Positions 8,397 through 18,716 of a stretch of DNA of 37,766 nucleotides are shown piece by piece. The notes under the pieces are model-generated. The model made no database searches and had not been told where the DNA came from. It worked only from the letters and a program-made list of their open reading frames with translations. Where the stretch lies: positions 1-37,766 of the forward strand of contig JBBQJT010000036.1 of assembly GCA_038326165.1 (NCBI GenBank). The letters run 5' to 3'. This DNA comes from JAEUUM01 sp038326165 (GTDB taxonomy: Bacteria > Bacteroidota > Bacteroidia > Chitinophagales > Saprospiraceae). How positions within the stretch are numbered: position 1 is the first letter of the stretch; each line of letters begins with the position of its first letter. A program made the translations under genes and the position numbers.

Positions 8397-9014
8397 CTAA
8401 TGCATGCGATCACCTCTTGGCTCGATAGTTTCCATTAGATTTTCTTCAAAGTCCAAGAACTGTTGCCATCGACTCATGGCCATTTTTTCGCCAAAATAAT
8501 GGATAGATAGATCAAGAAACATTCTATAATGCCCCGCCTCAGAAACCATGAATTTATGGTAGAATTGCTTCAAATGCTCGTCTTCCAGATGTAAAGACAG
8601 CAATCTGAATCTCTCACAACTTCTAGCTTCAATTAAGGCAAATGTCAGAAGCTTATCCAAAAGACGGTCTTCACGAGATCCTCCTTGGATTTGAAACTTC
8701 ATGAGTGCATTTACATATTCATCCTTTCTTTGAGGGCCTAATGCGAATCCGCGTTTATCCATTTCAGCCAAAACCAAACGAAAATGACCCCACTCTTCAG
8801 TTACCAATGGAGCCAGCTCTTTGACCATCAAAGTTTTATCAGGGTAGGCTTGAATCATGGTAATTCCTGATGTTGCAGCTTTTTGCTCACAATAGGCATG
8901 GTCCGTTAAAATTTCCTCTAAGGAAATAGATGCCAAATCAGCCCATCTTGGATCTGTTTTCAATTGAAGTCCAAGCGTTGTTTTGGAATTCTTATTGTCG
9001 ATTGTTAAAGACAT
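8397..9014 (-). CDS. miaE: tRNA-(ms2io6A37) hydroxylase MiaE family
   Basis: 205 aa, near the usual family length. MiaE is a cytoplasmic non-haem diiron monooxygenase that hydroxylates the isopentenyl group of 2-methylthio-isopentenyladenosine 37 in tRNAs reading codons that start with U. The ferritin-like four-helix ligands are visible: Glu in LTDHAYCEQKAA, ExxH in VTEEWGHFRLV, Glu in LIEARSCERF, and ExxH in VSEAGHYRMFLD. The ATG at 9014 overlaps the stop of the upstream gene (9005-10204) by 10 bp, so the two are probably translationally coupled and transcribed from the promoter near 10227. Its substrate needs MiaA and MiaB, which are not in the window. It fits with the other tRNA genes here (dusB, cca). 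Confidence 0.93.
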   Translation of the reverse strand: MSLTIDNKNSKTTLGLQLKTDPRWADLASISLEEILTDHAYCEQKAATSGITMIQAYPDKTLMVKELAPLVTEEWGHFRLVLAEMDKRGFALGPQRKDEYVNALMKFQIQGGSREDRLLDKLLTFALIEARSCERFRLLSLHLEDEHLKQFYHKFMVSEAGHYRMFLDLSIHYFGEKMAMSRWQQFLDFEENLMETIEPRGDRMH

Positions 9015-10204
9015 AACATTTGTCGCTTTAGTAAATCCACATTGTAAACTTCATAATCTTCATAACCACTATTCCAATTGATTCTAATTTTATCTAGGTT
9101 CTTCTTTCGGATCATATCTTGTATTCCAGCGCCCAAATTAAACTGGGCTCTAAAACTTACACTTGTGCCATTTGAATCCATCAAACCTAGATCGGTTCGA
9201 TTGTTGACTATTGCAACAGTTTCTCCATCAATGAATTTCAAATTTACCAAAGTGCCACGCTCGAGTCCCTTAAAAATAGCTTGAGCTTGCGAAGATGCGA
9301 TTTTTACATTCAATGTCAAAAATACGGTACCTCCTGAAGTTGATGACAGGGCAGCTTGAGCTTCAACATATTGCTTTTCTTTCATCAATTTTCTCATCTG
9401 TGGCGGAGTGTAAAAAAACAATTCCTCAGGCTCCAAGTCCACCCGTTGTTTACCAGAAAATTCATCTTTTCCTTTAAATTCTAATTCACACGGCAAACTA
9501 GGAGGATTGATAAGTGGGTTGGCTGAAGGATCATATGAATCATACTCTGAGGCAAGTTTCAATCGTTTGACAGGTATAGATTTGGTATTTTCAGAGTTTA
9601 AGACCACTTCTTCTGATTGAAGCAAAGCGTCTTTCAATTCATTTTCATTCAGGTCAATAGCTTGCAAATCAGGTCTTCGAAATTTTTTCTTATAAGACTC
9701 GTATGCCTTTTTTCTTTCATTTGGACCCATATTCAACATATTCTGCAAACTTTCAAGTTGGTCACCATAAACAGATCTTTGACCAGTCACTTCTTTGTTT
9801 TGAAATTGATTCCGTTTCAGTTGCTCCTTTAAATTTTTCAGTTTTAGTTTATCCTTTGTTTTTTTTCCTTGTTCGAGTTCATTTTTGAGGAAATTCATTT
9901 CTAGCTGTATTTCATCCTGTCTTTTGGCAAGGCTGATGGCATTATCACGGGCCAGTTTGTATTCTTCAGTTACCTGATTGTAAACCAAAAGTTCAGGGCT
10001 AAGCTGATCAGGAGCTAATTTGGATTGAAAATCCAACATCAAAGCCAAATCGTCCTCACGCAATGGATCATAAGGACGCTTAGCACCGTTGGGAAAAGCA
10101 ACTTGATAATTGCCATTTAGGTCGCGTTCCAAAACTTGTGCAGCACAATTTAGATGGAAAATCAAGCCAATAGTTCCAAGGAAGTACTTAATAAAATATT
10201 TCAT
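9005..10204 (-). CDS. Exported coiled-coil protein of unknown function
   Basis: 399 aa. The N-terminus MKYFIKYFLGTIGLIF then HLNCAAQ is a signal peptide; cleavage at CAAQ by signal peptidase I is likelier than a lipobox, since Asn precedes the Cys. Residues about 75-135 form a highly charged helix (QDEIQLEMNFLKNELEQGKK, LKNLKEQLKRNQFQNKE) typical of a coiled coil. The C-terminal third (from about 290) looks beta-rich, with GTVFLTLNVKIASSQ, FIDGETVAIVNNRTDLGL and RINWNSGYEDYEVYNVDLL. I recognise no family. It is first in a two-gene unit with miaE, with which it overlaps by 10 bp; no functional link is evident. A promoter -7 box lies 22 bp upstream. Confidence 0.8.
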   Translation of the reverse strand: MKYFIKYFLGTIGLIFHLNCAAQVLERDLNGNYQVAFPNGAKRPYDPLREDDLALMLDFQSKLAPDQLSPELLVYNQVTEEYKLARDNAISLAKRQDEIQLEMNFLKNELEQGKKTKDKLKLKNLKEQLKRNQFQNKEVTGQRSVYGDQLESLQNMLNMGPNERKKAYESYKKKFRRPDLQAIDLNENELKDALLQSEEVVLNSENTKSIPVKRLKLASEYDSYDPSANPLINPPSLPCELEFKGKDEFSGKQRVDLEPEELFFYTPPQMRKLMKEKQYVEAQAALSSTSGGTVFLTLNVKIASSQAQAIFKGLERGTLVNLKFIDGETVAIVNNRTDLGLMDSNGTSVSFRAQFNLGAGIQDMIRKKNLDKIRINWNSGYEDYEVYNVDLLKRQMLCL

Positions 10205-10226
10205 GAAATGAATACTAATTCAATAT

Positions 10227-10234
10227 CAAAGTTA
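10227..10234 (-). promoter_or_regulatory. Predicted -7 box TAACTTTG for the miaE operon
   Basis: An exact TAnnTTTG match on the minus strand, with a transcription start expected near 10220 and a leader of about 16 nt before the ATG at 10204. No clear -33 TTTG is seen at the right distance, so this rests on one box. Confidence 0.4.
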
Positions 10235-10271
10235 TACCGAATTTTAGGAATATCAGCATTTAATGAATATC

Positions 10272-13200
10272 CTATTGCTTCACAAACTGCACCGTTCCCT
10301 TTTGTTCATTCGTTTCAATACTTAACCAATAAACTCCATTGGGCAATTCAGATACCCTTTTCACAGTCAATTGATCACCTAATCCGCTTACTTTCTCTTT
10401 CCATTTCATGACATTCTTGCCGCTTACATCTTGAATTGAATATTGAACATCAGCTGATTTGGGTAATGTAAACTTGTAAGATATTGACTCTCTTACAGGA
10501 TTAGGAAAAACCACAATGTCCAAAGCTTTTTTCTTACTGATTTCAACTGTTGAAACCACATATTGAGAAGTTATGGTATTTGTGATAACAGGCAAATTGA
10601 AATCAAAATAGATGGCTGCATTATTGCTTACGATATCAAATACATCCAATCCTAGCAATGTCTTGATGCTAAACTTTACGAAACCGTGGCTCTCTGGTTC
10701 ATTGCTTGTACTATCAGGTAGATTTATTGCAGAGAATAGCCACTTCAGTTGATTACCTCCAGGAAATGACAAATCATAATCGTGACTCGCTGCTATCATT
10801 CGGAATGTTTTAATATCCAGTTCAGGTTGTAACGTATCTCGAAGGATCACAAAAGTTGCAGGATAAGTACCTGTATTTTGAAACCTGATGGTGTATTCCA
10901 ATTCCACTCCATCATTTAGCTCCTGAGCCGTCAAACCTGTCCGGTTTACATTTTTATCGTTCGGATCGTAACTACCAACCACTGTTTGATCTAAGATATC
11001 TTCATTGTTGGCAGGAAATTCATCAATAACTCCGGCATCAGGAATGATGCGAGCTCTAGGCATTAATTTTGACCCTAAGAGTGCATTAGGAGCAAGCTCT
11101 ATTTCTGCAAAAACCGAAGTACTTTCAAAAAAGTCTAGATCTCCAGAATCAAAGGTCAGTGTTTTTCCATTAACCATACCGACGTTACTTGTCAATTCAA
11201 CAATTGAATTACTGGCATCATTGTCAATAAAATCAACAATCACTTGGCCACTTGCAGGCTCAAAGGATTTATTTTTTACATGTACCTGATAATAATTAGG
11301 AAATCCAGGTCTTGGAGGACCATATTCAATTAGCGAAACCTCCAAATCAAATTTTGAACTCGTTTTACAATAGTTAAAATCAAATGGACCAAAATCTGTT
11401 CCATCCAAATCAGAATAAAACTCATAAAATGGCGGACTAACCACAGCTCCATAAATTTCAAGTGGAACAACTTTATTCAAGCCCAAATTTACAGTTCCAG
11501 AGTATTTTCCATTAATTTTCGAATGTGTTACTGGATTCAAATCTTTGGAATAAATGGTAATATTCGGCAAACCTTTCTCCAAAGTATCTTTAATGCCATT
11601 GCAATTGGTGTCAAAATAAGTAGTTCCAAAAGCTTTTCCTAGATAAACAGAACTTGAACCATCAACCTGTGAAAATCTAATAAAAGGAGTACTATTTGGC
11701 GCAATAATACCCCAATTTACAGCATTACCAACACTTAGGGCAGTTCCATACTCTTTCACAACGTTTGGCAATGCACTCGTTCGTTTAAATAGGGTCTCGT
11801 ATTTATTGTTTTGCGAATTATCCGAACTAATAAAAAAATTCAAATCTGGAATAGTGGCAGGGGCAATGAACTCAACAGCAACTATATAGTAGTTATTGGG
11901 TTCCAAAACAATTCCTTCTTCTAAGGTATTAAAATCAAGCAAGGGCAACGAGAAAATACTGTTATCAAGATCCAAAGATGTGAAATCATAGGATGAAAAT
12001 GCTACTCTATATCTCTCAATTTCTTCTGCAATACTATTTTGGTTTTCATCCACCCATTTATCTACATAAACTGTAATTCCACCTACATCAGCCAAGCTAC
12101 TTGCATTAACAACGCCAACATCCACATACTTAACATTCAAGGCTTGATTGTTGTTGGCAACCCAAAATACGTTTCCGATTGTATAATTATTATCATTGAG
12201 TGGAGAAAAACCTCCATAGGGACTAAACAAACCATCTTTTGCGTAATGGTTCTCCACTACTTTCCAATCAATGGAGGATGAATTGTTCGTTGGATCCAAG
12301 TCTTCCTCAATTGGGCTTATCCAATAATTGGCTTTATAGTTTCCAAGAATATCACTTGGTTGAAAATTATTTGGAAAAATGATTAAGGTGTCTTTGGTAT
12401 TGTAATTCAAACCATTAACAAATAAACTATCCTGAAATCCAATGGTGTTATCAGGATTAACTACTTCAAAGTGCAGCATGAAATCGCTTGTTGTTCCTCC
12501 AAACTTATTAGAAACATAAGCAGCTCCACCCATGGGATACAAGTTATCCTTTTGCCATTGTTTGTAAGGAGCACATGCCACTCCCTTTCCAATTGCGATA
12601 TCAGGAGCTTTGATTGATATGATCTTGACATCATCGATAATCCAGTAATAATAATTGCCAACCATCCTAAAACGAATTACCAATTGTGATGTATTGCCAA
12701 CTCCAGGAAGGTAAACCAATCTTTTTTCATTGAGATGAGGGGAATTAGGTCCAAATTTAGTCGGATCTTCAGTTATTGTATTAAATTGGACAGTGGACCA
12801 ATTTATTCCTCCGTCTACCGAATAATCCAAAAAAGACTCGTTTTTAAAAAAACGTAAAGCTTGATAAAATTCAACTGCAAATCCATTGGGCGAATTTGCG
12901 CCGCTCAGATCAATAACTGGTGATGTTAAACTGCCCAATTGTGGCGCAGGACATGGACCGCCTCCGGCATTACCGCCATCGCCACCATTGTCATAATAGT
13001 CTGAATCAAAACACATTGCACCGTTACAAAAAGTAAGGGAATTAATAGCGCCGCCACCGGAAGCAAATGCACCAGATGTACAAAAATCTGTATTGCTCCA
13101 AGTCCAAAGTGGAAATCCGTTGCAACTGTTGGACTCCGTTGTCCATCCATTCAATCCACCATTAAATGAACCTTCACCATTTTCACCCCATAGAGCGTCC

Positions 13201-13742
13201 TTTAAACTGGGCTCACTATAAAATGAAGTTATTTCAAAAGTCCCTTGACCAACTTGCCAACTTGCCCCTGGTCCATCTGCCGACCATACTCTAATTAAAA
13301 GTTCATTGCCTTCTAAGCCATAACAAGCTTCGTTAAATTCAAAGAAAGCTTCTTCATTAACTGCAAAGTTGTTGCATTGAAGAGGAGCATTATTGGGATC
13401 ACAAGAATTCACTTTATAAATAGCCAAACCAGCTGCAGGAATACTGCCGTTTTTGACTTTTACATTCAATACTTCACCAGGACTTCCCACAGGAATTGTC
13501 ATTTTGTACCAAACATCATCCCTGTAGAAATTTGCAGAACATACTGTAGGTCCTATTTGAGAAAGTCCATCAGCTGTCCCGATTGTAGTTCCTGGAATCC
13601 AAACTGCAAGTGATTCACTTTCGGCTGGAACAATATTGATTGCTCCTGAACACAGGTCATTGACAGGTTGGCCTATTAAGAACCCCGCGGTTAAAAAACT
13701 TAAAAATATTAAGTTAGACAATCTGTAAAAACTTTTCATCAA
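10272..13742 (-). CDS. Large T9SS-secreted multidomain surface protein
   Basis: 1156 aa. A signal peptide (FYRLSNLIFLSFLTAGFLIG) is followed by a pre-peptidase-C-like region (about 25-170; PVNDLCSGAINIVP, DDVWYKMTIP). Next comes a MAM/concanavalin-like beta-sandwich (about 190-385; GSFNGGLNGWTTESN, VEFYQALRFF, YYYWIIDDVKIISI) containing a glycine-rich cysteine loop (DNGGDGGNAGGGPC). After a long middle section a Cna/SdrD-B-like segment has YFDTNCNGIKDTLEKGLPNI (about 700-770). Residues about 930-1075 match the DUF7619/DUF11-like repeat (SYDPNDKNVNRTGL, YTIRFQNTGTYPATFVILRD). The last 75 residues are a type A T9SS sorting domain: VFPNPVRESISYKF, then GVYWLSIETNEQKGTVQFV. It should be exported through the T9SS and surface-bound or released; no catalytic motif is seen, so an adhesin-like or structural role is my guess. 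Confidence 0.85.
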   Translation of the reverse strand: MMKSFYRLSNLIFLSFLTAGFLIGQPVNDLCSGAINIVPAESESLAVWIPGTTIGTADGLSQIGPTVCSANFYRDDVWYKMTIPVGSPGEVLNVKVKNGSIPAAGLAIYKVNSCDPNNAPLQCNNFAVNEEAFFEFNEACYGLEGNELLIRVWSADGPGASWQVGQGTFEITSFYSEPSLKDALWGENGEGSFNGGLNGWTTESNSCNGFPLWTWSNTDFCTSGAFASGGGAINSLTFCNGAMCFDSDYYDNGGDGGNAGGGPCPAPQLGSLTSPVIDLSGANSPNGFAVEFYQALRFFKNESFLDYSVDGGINWSTVQFNTITEDPTKFGPNSPHLNEKRLVYLPGVGNTSQLVIRFRMVGNYYYWIIDDVKIISIKAPDIAIGKGVACAPYKQWQKDNLYPMGGAAYVSNKFGGTTSDFMLHFEVVNPDNTIGFQDSLFVNGLNYNTKDTLIIFPNNFQPSDILGNYKANYWISPIEEDLDPTNNSSSIDWKVVENHYAKDGLFSPYGGFSPLNDNNYTIGNVFWVANNNQALNVKYVDVGVVNASSLADVGGITVYVDKWVDENQNSIAEEIERYRVAFSSYDFTSLDLDNSIFSLPLLDFNTLEEGIVLEPNNYYIVAVEFIAPATIPDLNFFISSDNSQNNKYETLFKRTSALPNVVKEYGTALSVGNAVNWGIIAPNSTPFIRFSQVDGSSSVYLGKAFGTTYFDTNCNGIKDTLEKGLPNITIYSKDLNPVTHSKINGKYSGTVNLGLNKVVPLEIYGAVVSPPFYEFYSDLDGTDFGPFDFNYCKTSSKFDLEVSLIEYGPPRPGFPNYYQVHVKNKSFEPASGQVIVDFIDNDASNSIVELTSNVGMVNGKTLTFDSGDLDFFESTSVFAEIELAPNALLGSKLMPRARIIPDAGVIDEFPANNEDILDQTVVGSYDPNDKNVNRTGLTAQELNDGVELEYTIRFQNTGTYPATFVILRDTLQPELDIKTFRMIAASHDYDLSFPGGNQLKWLFSAINLPDSTSNEPESHGFVKFSIKTLLGLDVFDIVSNNAAIYFDFNLPVITNTITSQYVVSTVEISKKKALDIVVFPNPVRESISYKFTLPKSADVQYSIQDVSGKNVMKWKEKVSGLGDQLTVKRVSELPNGVYWLSIETNEQKGTVQFVKQ

Positions 13743-13894
13743 TAATTGGTTTTGTAATATAAAGCTATGTTATTAAAAAACGAGCCTTCTATTTTTCTGC
13801 ATAAAATGTTATTTCACAACATAAATTACAAGTATTTGATATAATTCTAATGTGACTTTATTATCCATGCAGCATTTTTGATCATCTAGAGATC

Positions 13895-13925
13895 TTTACT
13901 TTTATTGCAGATAGCTGTATATTTG
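13895..13925 (+). promoter_or_regulatory. Predicted promoter TTTA-N19-TATATTTG
   Basis: TTTA (13895-13898) and an exact -7 box TATATTTG (13918-13925) are separated by 19 bases, the Bacteroidota sigma-A spacing. Transcription would start near 13930 with a leader of about 50 nt before the ATG at 13982. The rest of the 239-bp divergent spacer shows no other feature. Confidence 0.55.
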
Positions 13926-13981
13926 CTGTTCCTTAAGCCGAAATAACACACACAATAAGATTAACCCTTAACTCGTGATCT

Positions 13982-16633
13982 ATGTATCGGTTTTTACTTT
14001 CAGTTTTTACTGTTTTATTATCATTTTCCTTTTCACCTGCGCAGGATAATATTCCTCCAGTAGCAGTGTGTAATGCCAAAGAAAATATCAGTTTGAATGG
14101 CAATCCTACAAAAGTCTTAGCAAAAACATTTGATGATGGAAGTTGGGATGAAACATGTTTGAGTCATTTTTTGGTAAAGCGTAAGTTCGAACCTGAATCT
14201 GCTTTCAAATCATTTATTGAATTTACATGTGCAGATATTGATGCAAGTCCAATCAAAGTCATGCTTCGAGTTGTTGATTGCTCAGGAAACTATAATGATT
14301 GTTGGGGAGACGCTTTTATAGAAGATAAGTTAAAACCATTTTTATTATGCCCAGCTGACAAAACGATTAATTGTGATGAGGATCCGACAAAATTATTCGG
14401 CACACCTGTTGCAACTGACAATTGTTCTCCGGTAACCATTACTTTTCAAACAATCGATAATACTAATCAGTGTTCACAAGGATTTGTCTCCAGAACATTT
14501 CAAGGCAAAGACGCCTCAGGAAATATCGGATTTTGCACACAGAATGTTTATAAAAAACACGTATCTGACTTTTTTGTCCAATTTCCTGCTGATGTAACTT
14601 TGACGAGTTGTATCAATCCATCTGAACTACAAAATACGGGAGTTCCAATCTACACAGGCGTTGATTGTGAGCTACTGGCAGTTGAAAAAATCGATCATAC
14701 ATTCACCGTAACTGGTGATGGCTGCTTTTTCATTCAACGCAAATGGAAGATTATATCTTGGTGCAATTATGATAAAATAAACAACCCCAATCCTACAAAA
14801 TTGGGAATTCCTGCAGGCTTAAGACGTTACAAAGACGACGACGGATTCTTCGAGTACACACAAAACATTCTGGTATTTGAATCCAGCAATCCACAACTAA
14901 CTTGCAAAGATACCTTGGTCAGTATTTTAGACAATTCTTGTGCCGCCTCATTCAATATAAATAAGCCAGCAGTTATAGACTGTTCAAATAAAATCACCTA
15001 TCAGTTATCAGGTGACTTGGGCGACAACTACTCTTTGAAAGATGTGCCCCTTGGCATTTATAATATCACGCATGTGGTTCAAGATGGTTGTGGAAATTTC
15101 AGTACCTGCTCTGTTAAAATAAGCGTATTTGACAAAAAGAAGCCAACACCAATCTGCTATAATGGATTAAGTGCGCCTACTATGCCTGTTCAGAAAAAAG
15201 TAACTATTTGGGCTAATGATTGGGAAACAGGCTCAAGTTATGACAATTGTTGTCCTTTGAATCAAATGATCCATAGAATTGAAAAAACCAAAAACAGCAA
15301 TGGTGTAACGGTGCCTGATAGTACTTCCGTTACATTTGATTGTACTGAAATAGGACAGCAAGCCGTAAGGGTTTGGTTAGGAGATTGCGGTTTTGATGTA
15401 AATAATGACGGCAAAATCAGCGAGGGCGAAAGAAACTGGGATTTCTGCGAAACCTTTATCAACATCAGTGACAATGATATGGTTTGTGCACCACAAGATT
15501 CAATTTTCAATGTCACTTTCTCAATTGTTGAAGCTTCAGGAACCCCAGTGCAAGGCATCGATCTGTCAGGAAAACTATTTAACAGCACATCAGATATTAA
15601 TGGAGTGGTAAACGCTTCTCTTGACTCAATTGCCAAAGCTCAATTACTGAATATTTCAGCGCCTCTTAATAAAAAAAGTAAAGTTTCAGTTGCAGATTTA
15701 TTGGTTATCAAGGATCATATTTTGGGCGTAAAATTCCTCACTGATTCCTTGAAGATAATAGCAGCAGATGTTGACAACAATCAGCTTATTACCGTTGCAG
15801 ATTTATTGGGTATAGTAAAGTTTATACTTAGCCAAGTCAGTTCTCCTTCCTTACTCGGAAAATATACCTTCTTGAAGCCAGTCATTTCAACTATCGATTC
15901 AAATAGCACTCAAATTAACTATTTGCATCTTGGTCATCAATTTGATTTCAGTCCTAAGAAATTTAATGTCAATGATACAACTCGTTTGATTTGTCTTGAA
16001 ATGGGTGACGTAGGATTTACCAATAATCTAATGGCCAACTCAAGCAATGAAGCAAGATCAGTACTTCCAATTGAACTTAGAAAAACCGAAAATGGTCAAT
16101 TTGAACTTGTTTATGTAGGTGAACAAACCGTTTCGGGCGCATATATAGAAGCAACGGGAATTCAAGATCTTATTTCATTAAATCCAGACCAAGAGTTCAC
16201 ATATAAAACAACAAATTCTATCCGATGGATAGCCACCCATGATCTACTGCCAGGAGCGGTACTTTTAAAGATTGAAGCGTTAAATAATTTATCAGACAAA
16301 AACTTTGATGGATATTTGGTTACAAAAGATCTTGAACATCATAATATTCAAATCAAGAACACAGAACTCAACAACATAAGCGTATCCGATTTCATGCCAA
16401 ACCCTAGCGATGGTTATACACAATTGACTATAAACCTACCCGAGGCATCAAATATGAGTGTAAGTTTATTTACATCTGAAGGAAAGTTGGTCAGAACGCC
16501 TGTTGTGGAACAAAATTTTTCCGCAGGCACACATATTATTCAGTTGAAGGAAAAGTTAATTTCAGGCCCGTATATTGCAGTTATAAAAACCAATTTCGGA
16601 GAAGAAATAAGGAAAATCATAATCAAACAATAG
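13982..16633 (+). CDS. HYR-repeat surface protein with dockerin-like, cohesin-like and T9SS domains
   Basis: 883 aa. Signal peptide MYRFLLSVFTVLLSFSFSPA. Residues about 25-450 hold HYR/Ig-like modules with paired cysteines (IPPVAVCNAKENISL, LLCPADKTINCDEDPT, DASGNIGFC). A textbook EF-hand loop, DVNNDGKISEGE, is at 472-483. A carboxypeptidase-regulatory-like sandwich (about 505-560) runs directly into a dockerin-like helix pair at about 564-619: VSVADLLVIKDHILGVKF and then ADVDNNQLITVADLLGIVKF. The first helix lacks its calcium loop; the second retains D-V-D-N-N-x-x-I-T-x-x-D. Then come LICLEMGDVGF, a cohesin-like region from SNEARSVLPIELR (about 687-790), and a type A sorting domain (FMPNPSDGYTQLTI to RKIIIKQ). 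No enzyme motif is seen. It is a close paralog of the broken gene immediately downstream. Confidence 0.85.
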   Translation: MYRFLLSVFTVLLSFSFSPAQDNIPPVAVCNAKENISLNGNPTKVLAKTFDDGSWDETCLSHFLVKRKFEPESAFKSFIEFTCADIDASPIKVMLRVVDCSGNYNDCWGDAFIEDKLKPFLLCPADKTINCDEDPTKLFGTPVATDNCSPVTITFQTIDNTNQCSQGFVSRTFQGKDASGNIGFCTQNVYKKHVSDFFVQFPADVTLTSCINPSELQNTGVPIYTGVDCELLAVEKIDHTFTVTGDGCFFIQRKWKIISWCNYDKINNPNPTKLGIPAGLRRYKDDDGFFEYTQNILVFESSNPQLTCKDTLVSILDNSCAASFNINKPAVIDCSNKITYQLSGDLGDNYSLKDVPLGIYNITHVVQDGCGNFSTCSVKISVFDKKKPTPICYNGLSAPTMPVQKKVTIWANDWETGSSYDNCCPLNQMIHRIEKTKNSNGVTVPDSTSVTFDCTEIGQQAVRVWLGDCGFDVNNDGKISEGERNWDFCETFINISDNDMVCAPQDSIFNVTFSIVEASGTPVQGIDLSGKLFNSTSDINGVVNASLDSIAKAQLLNISAPLNKKSKVSVADLLVIKDHILGVKFLTDSLKIIAADVDNNQLITVADLLGIVKFILSQVSSPSLLGKYTFLKPVISTIDSNSTQINYLHLGHQFDFSPKKFNVNDTTRLICLEMGDVGFTNNLMANSSNEARSVLPIELRKTENGQFELVYVGEQTVSGAYIEATGIQDLISLNPDQEFTYKTTNSIRWIATHDLLPGAVLLKIEALNNLSDKNFDGYLVTKDLEHHNIQIKNTELNNISVSDFMPNPSDGYTQLTINLPEASNMSVSLFTSEGKLVRTPVVEQNFSAGTHIIQLKEKLISGPYIAVIKTNFGEEIRKIIIKQ

Positions 16634-16736
16634 CCATCAGATGCTGATTGTCGAATCAGTAAATGATTAAAATTGTGGACCAAGATATTAGGGCTGAGAT
16701 TGATCTTTTTGTTATTTTGGTATAAAATTCTTTTGT

Positions 16737-18612
16737 ATGAAAATTTCAATTGCTTTATTTTTTCTGTCGTTTGGCTGGTTTTCAATGATAACAAGTATTG
16801 ATGCACAAAAAAAAAACTGATTGGATATTAATACATTTGGCCCACCCACTTGTAAAGATACCCAATACACTTTATTACCAACGGCGTCAAATATTTCATT
16901 TACAATTGTCAAGCCTACTTTGAATTCCTGCACGGGTAATGCCGATTTTCAATTGAGTGGCGACTTAGGTTCAAATTATATCCAAACCAATATACCAACT
17001 GGTATATATCAAGTGACCCACACCATCACAGATACTTGTGGCGAAAAATACACTTGTAATTCAGCCATTATTATAAAAGATGTAAACAAACCCCAATTGT
17101 TATCCGTTATACCCAGGTGCTTTATACAACAATCAAAAACAATTGTTTCTTAATAAATACACCTATAAAAATGGCAAGGCTACAGACAACAACTCATACA
17201 AATCAGAACTAATCTATCGTGTCGAAAAACAACATTCGGTTGACATTTTGATTCCATTGACAGATTCAATTACTTTTGAGTGCTCGGAAATAAACGGAAA
17301 TTTATATCCAATCAGAATATGGGTTGGTGATAAGGGTCTTGATATCAATGAAGATGGAACCATTGACGATACAGAGCGCAATTGGGACTATTGGGATTCT
17401 CAAGTGCAGTTATTGGACTATGACGCGGTATGTGGACAGTACATAGAATTCCCCTTTTCATTTTTAACTTTCAAACTGAAAGACACTTATGGAAAGCCTA
17501 TTTCAGGAATAACTCTAAAAAATCAACATAGTCAGGACACGACTGATGCTTTTGGATTTGCAAATTTGATCATTGTACCATACTTCAAGGAGACAGTAAA
17601 TATCTTAACACCAAAACAAATGCCAAGCATGCTTACAGTTGCCGATTTGGTGCTTATCAGAGATCATTTTTTAGGAAAGGCACCCTTGGCTAGTCAAATA
17701 AAACAATATTCTGCAGATGTAGATAATTCTGCTACCGTTTCGGTTACAGATTTAAAAAAGATATTGAAAGTTATACTCGGAATTAATACGCCTGAAAATG
17801 ACTTTGAAAAAGGTAAATACAAATATATCTTTCCTTATGAAACCAATCCTGATTCTTTCATTAGCCAAATAGCTGGTCCTTTTCAAGTATTTTGGTCATT
17901 TGCAAGCGTTAGTAATAGCATTTTGTTTAACAATCCTTACATTTCTTATGACACACTCAACATGATATTACTTGAAATTGGAGATGTGATCTATGCGGGA
18001 ACTGGTTTTGCAACAGGCCCAAATGAAACAAGAACAAAACTTCCTGTGGTATTTGAACAGATTGAATCTGGCAAATATGCAGCAGTTTACCGAGGGGAAG
18101 AAGATAAATCAGCGGGGTTCATATTTGCCAAGACTCAACCCGTGGAGATCCTGACAGCCAACGCTTCAATTGAATATGTGAATCAGTCAAATTCCGAAAC
18201 CCGATTAGTCTTCAGTGAATCAATCCATCCAGGTGATGTACTCTTCACCTTAGAAAGCCCCTACACACCAGGTCCGAAAAATTACAAAGGAAACTTTGTC
18301 TCAGAGGAATACACTGAATCGGAAGTTTCATGGACAGTTCAAATAACTCAAAAGACAACATTTATACAATTGAATCCAAATCCAAGCAAAGGTCAGACAA
18401 CATTGACCATCAATTTGCCAAATGATTCTAAACTTGGAATAAGCTTATATTCCTCTAATGGAAAGCTGGTGAGCACGCCAGTGGCTGAGAATGAGTTCTC
18501 AAAAGGAACCCACATTATTCAACTGACCGAAAAACTTGCAGCTGGTTCATATATTGTTAAAATAAAAACAGATTTTGGGCAAGAGACTAAAAAATTGATT
18601 ATTACAAACTAA
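16737..18612 (+). pseudogene. Broken, N-terminally deleted paralog of the upstream HYR/dockerin protein
   Basis: The ATG at 16737 gives a good signal peptide (MKISIALFFLSFGWFSMITS then IDAQ), but a TGA at 16818-16820, right after an A10 tract, stops it. The same frame continues as DINTFGPPTCKDTQYTLLP. It shifts by +1 at the CCCC run near 17091 and goes on as YPGALYNNQKQLFLNKYTY to 18612. Aligned with the neighbour, the signal peptide is joined to about residue 310, so roughly 290 residues of HYR modules are deleted. Remaining parts are the TCKDT module, QLSGDLGSNY, an EF-hand-like loop DINEDGTIDDTE, a dockerin-like pair (LTVADLVLIRDHFLGKAP, ADVDNSATVSVTDLKKILKV), LLEIGDVIY, a cohesin-like region from NETRTKLPVVFEQ, and a sorting domain (NPNPSKGQTTLTINL to KKLIITN). 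Both lesions are next to homopolymers, so a sequencing error remains possible. Confidence 0.75.
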
Positions 18613-18716
18613 GATTGTTTTGGAAGAATTTGAACAAAACCATATATATTTCCATTGATTTGATTTTTGATTCAATGATGAAATCTATTTGCCTGAAATA
18701 TGGATAATTTGTATTC

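Noticed and set aside
18613..18716. Possible small gene or RNA between the broken HYR paralog and the lipocalin-like gene
   Set aside because: The 104 bp are AT-rich with no hairpin, no promoter box and no open frame of note.
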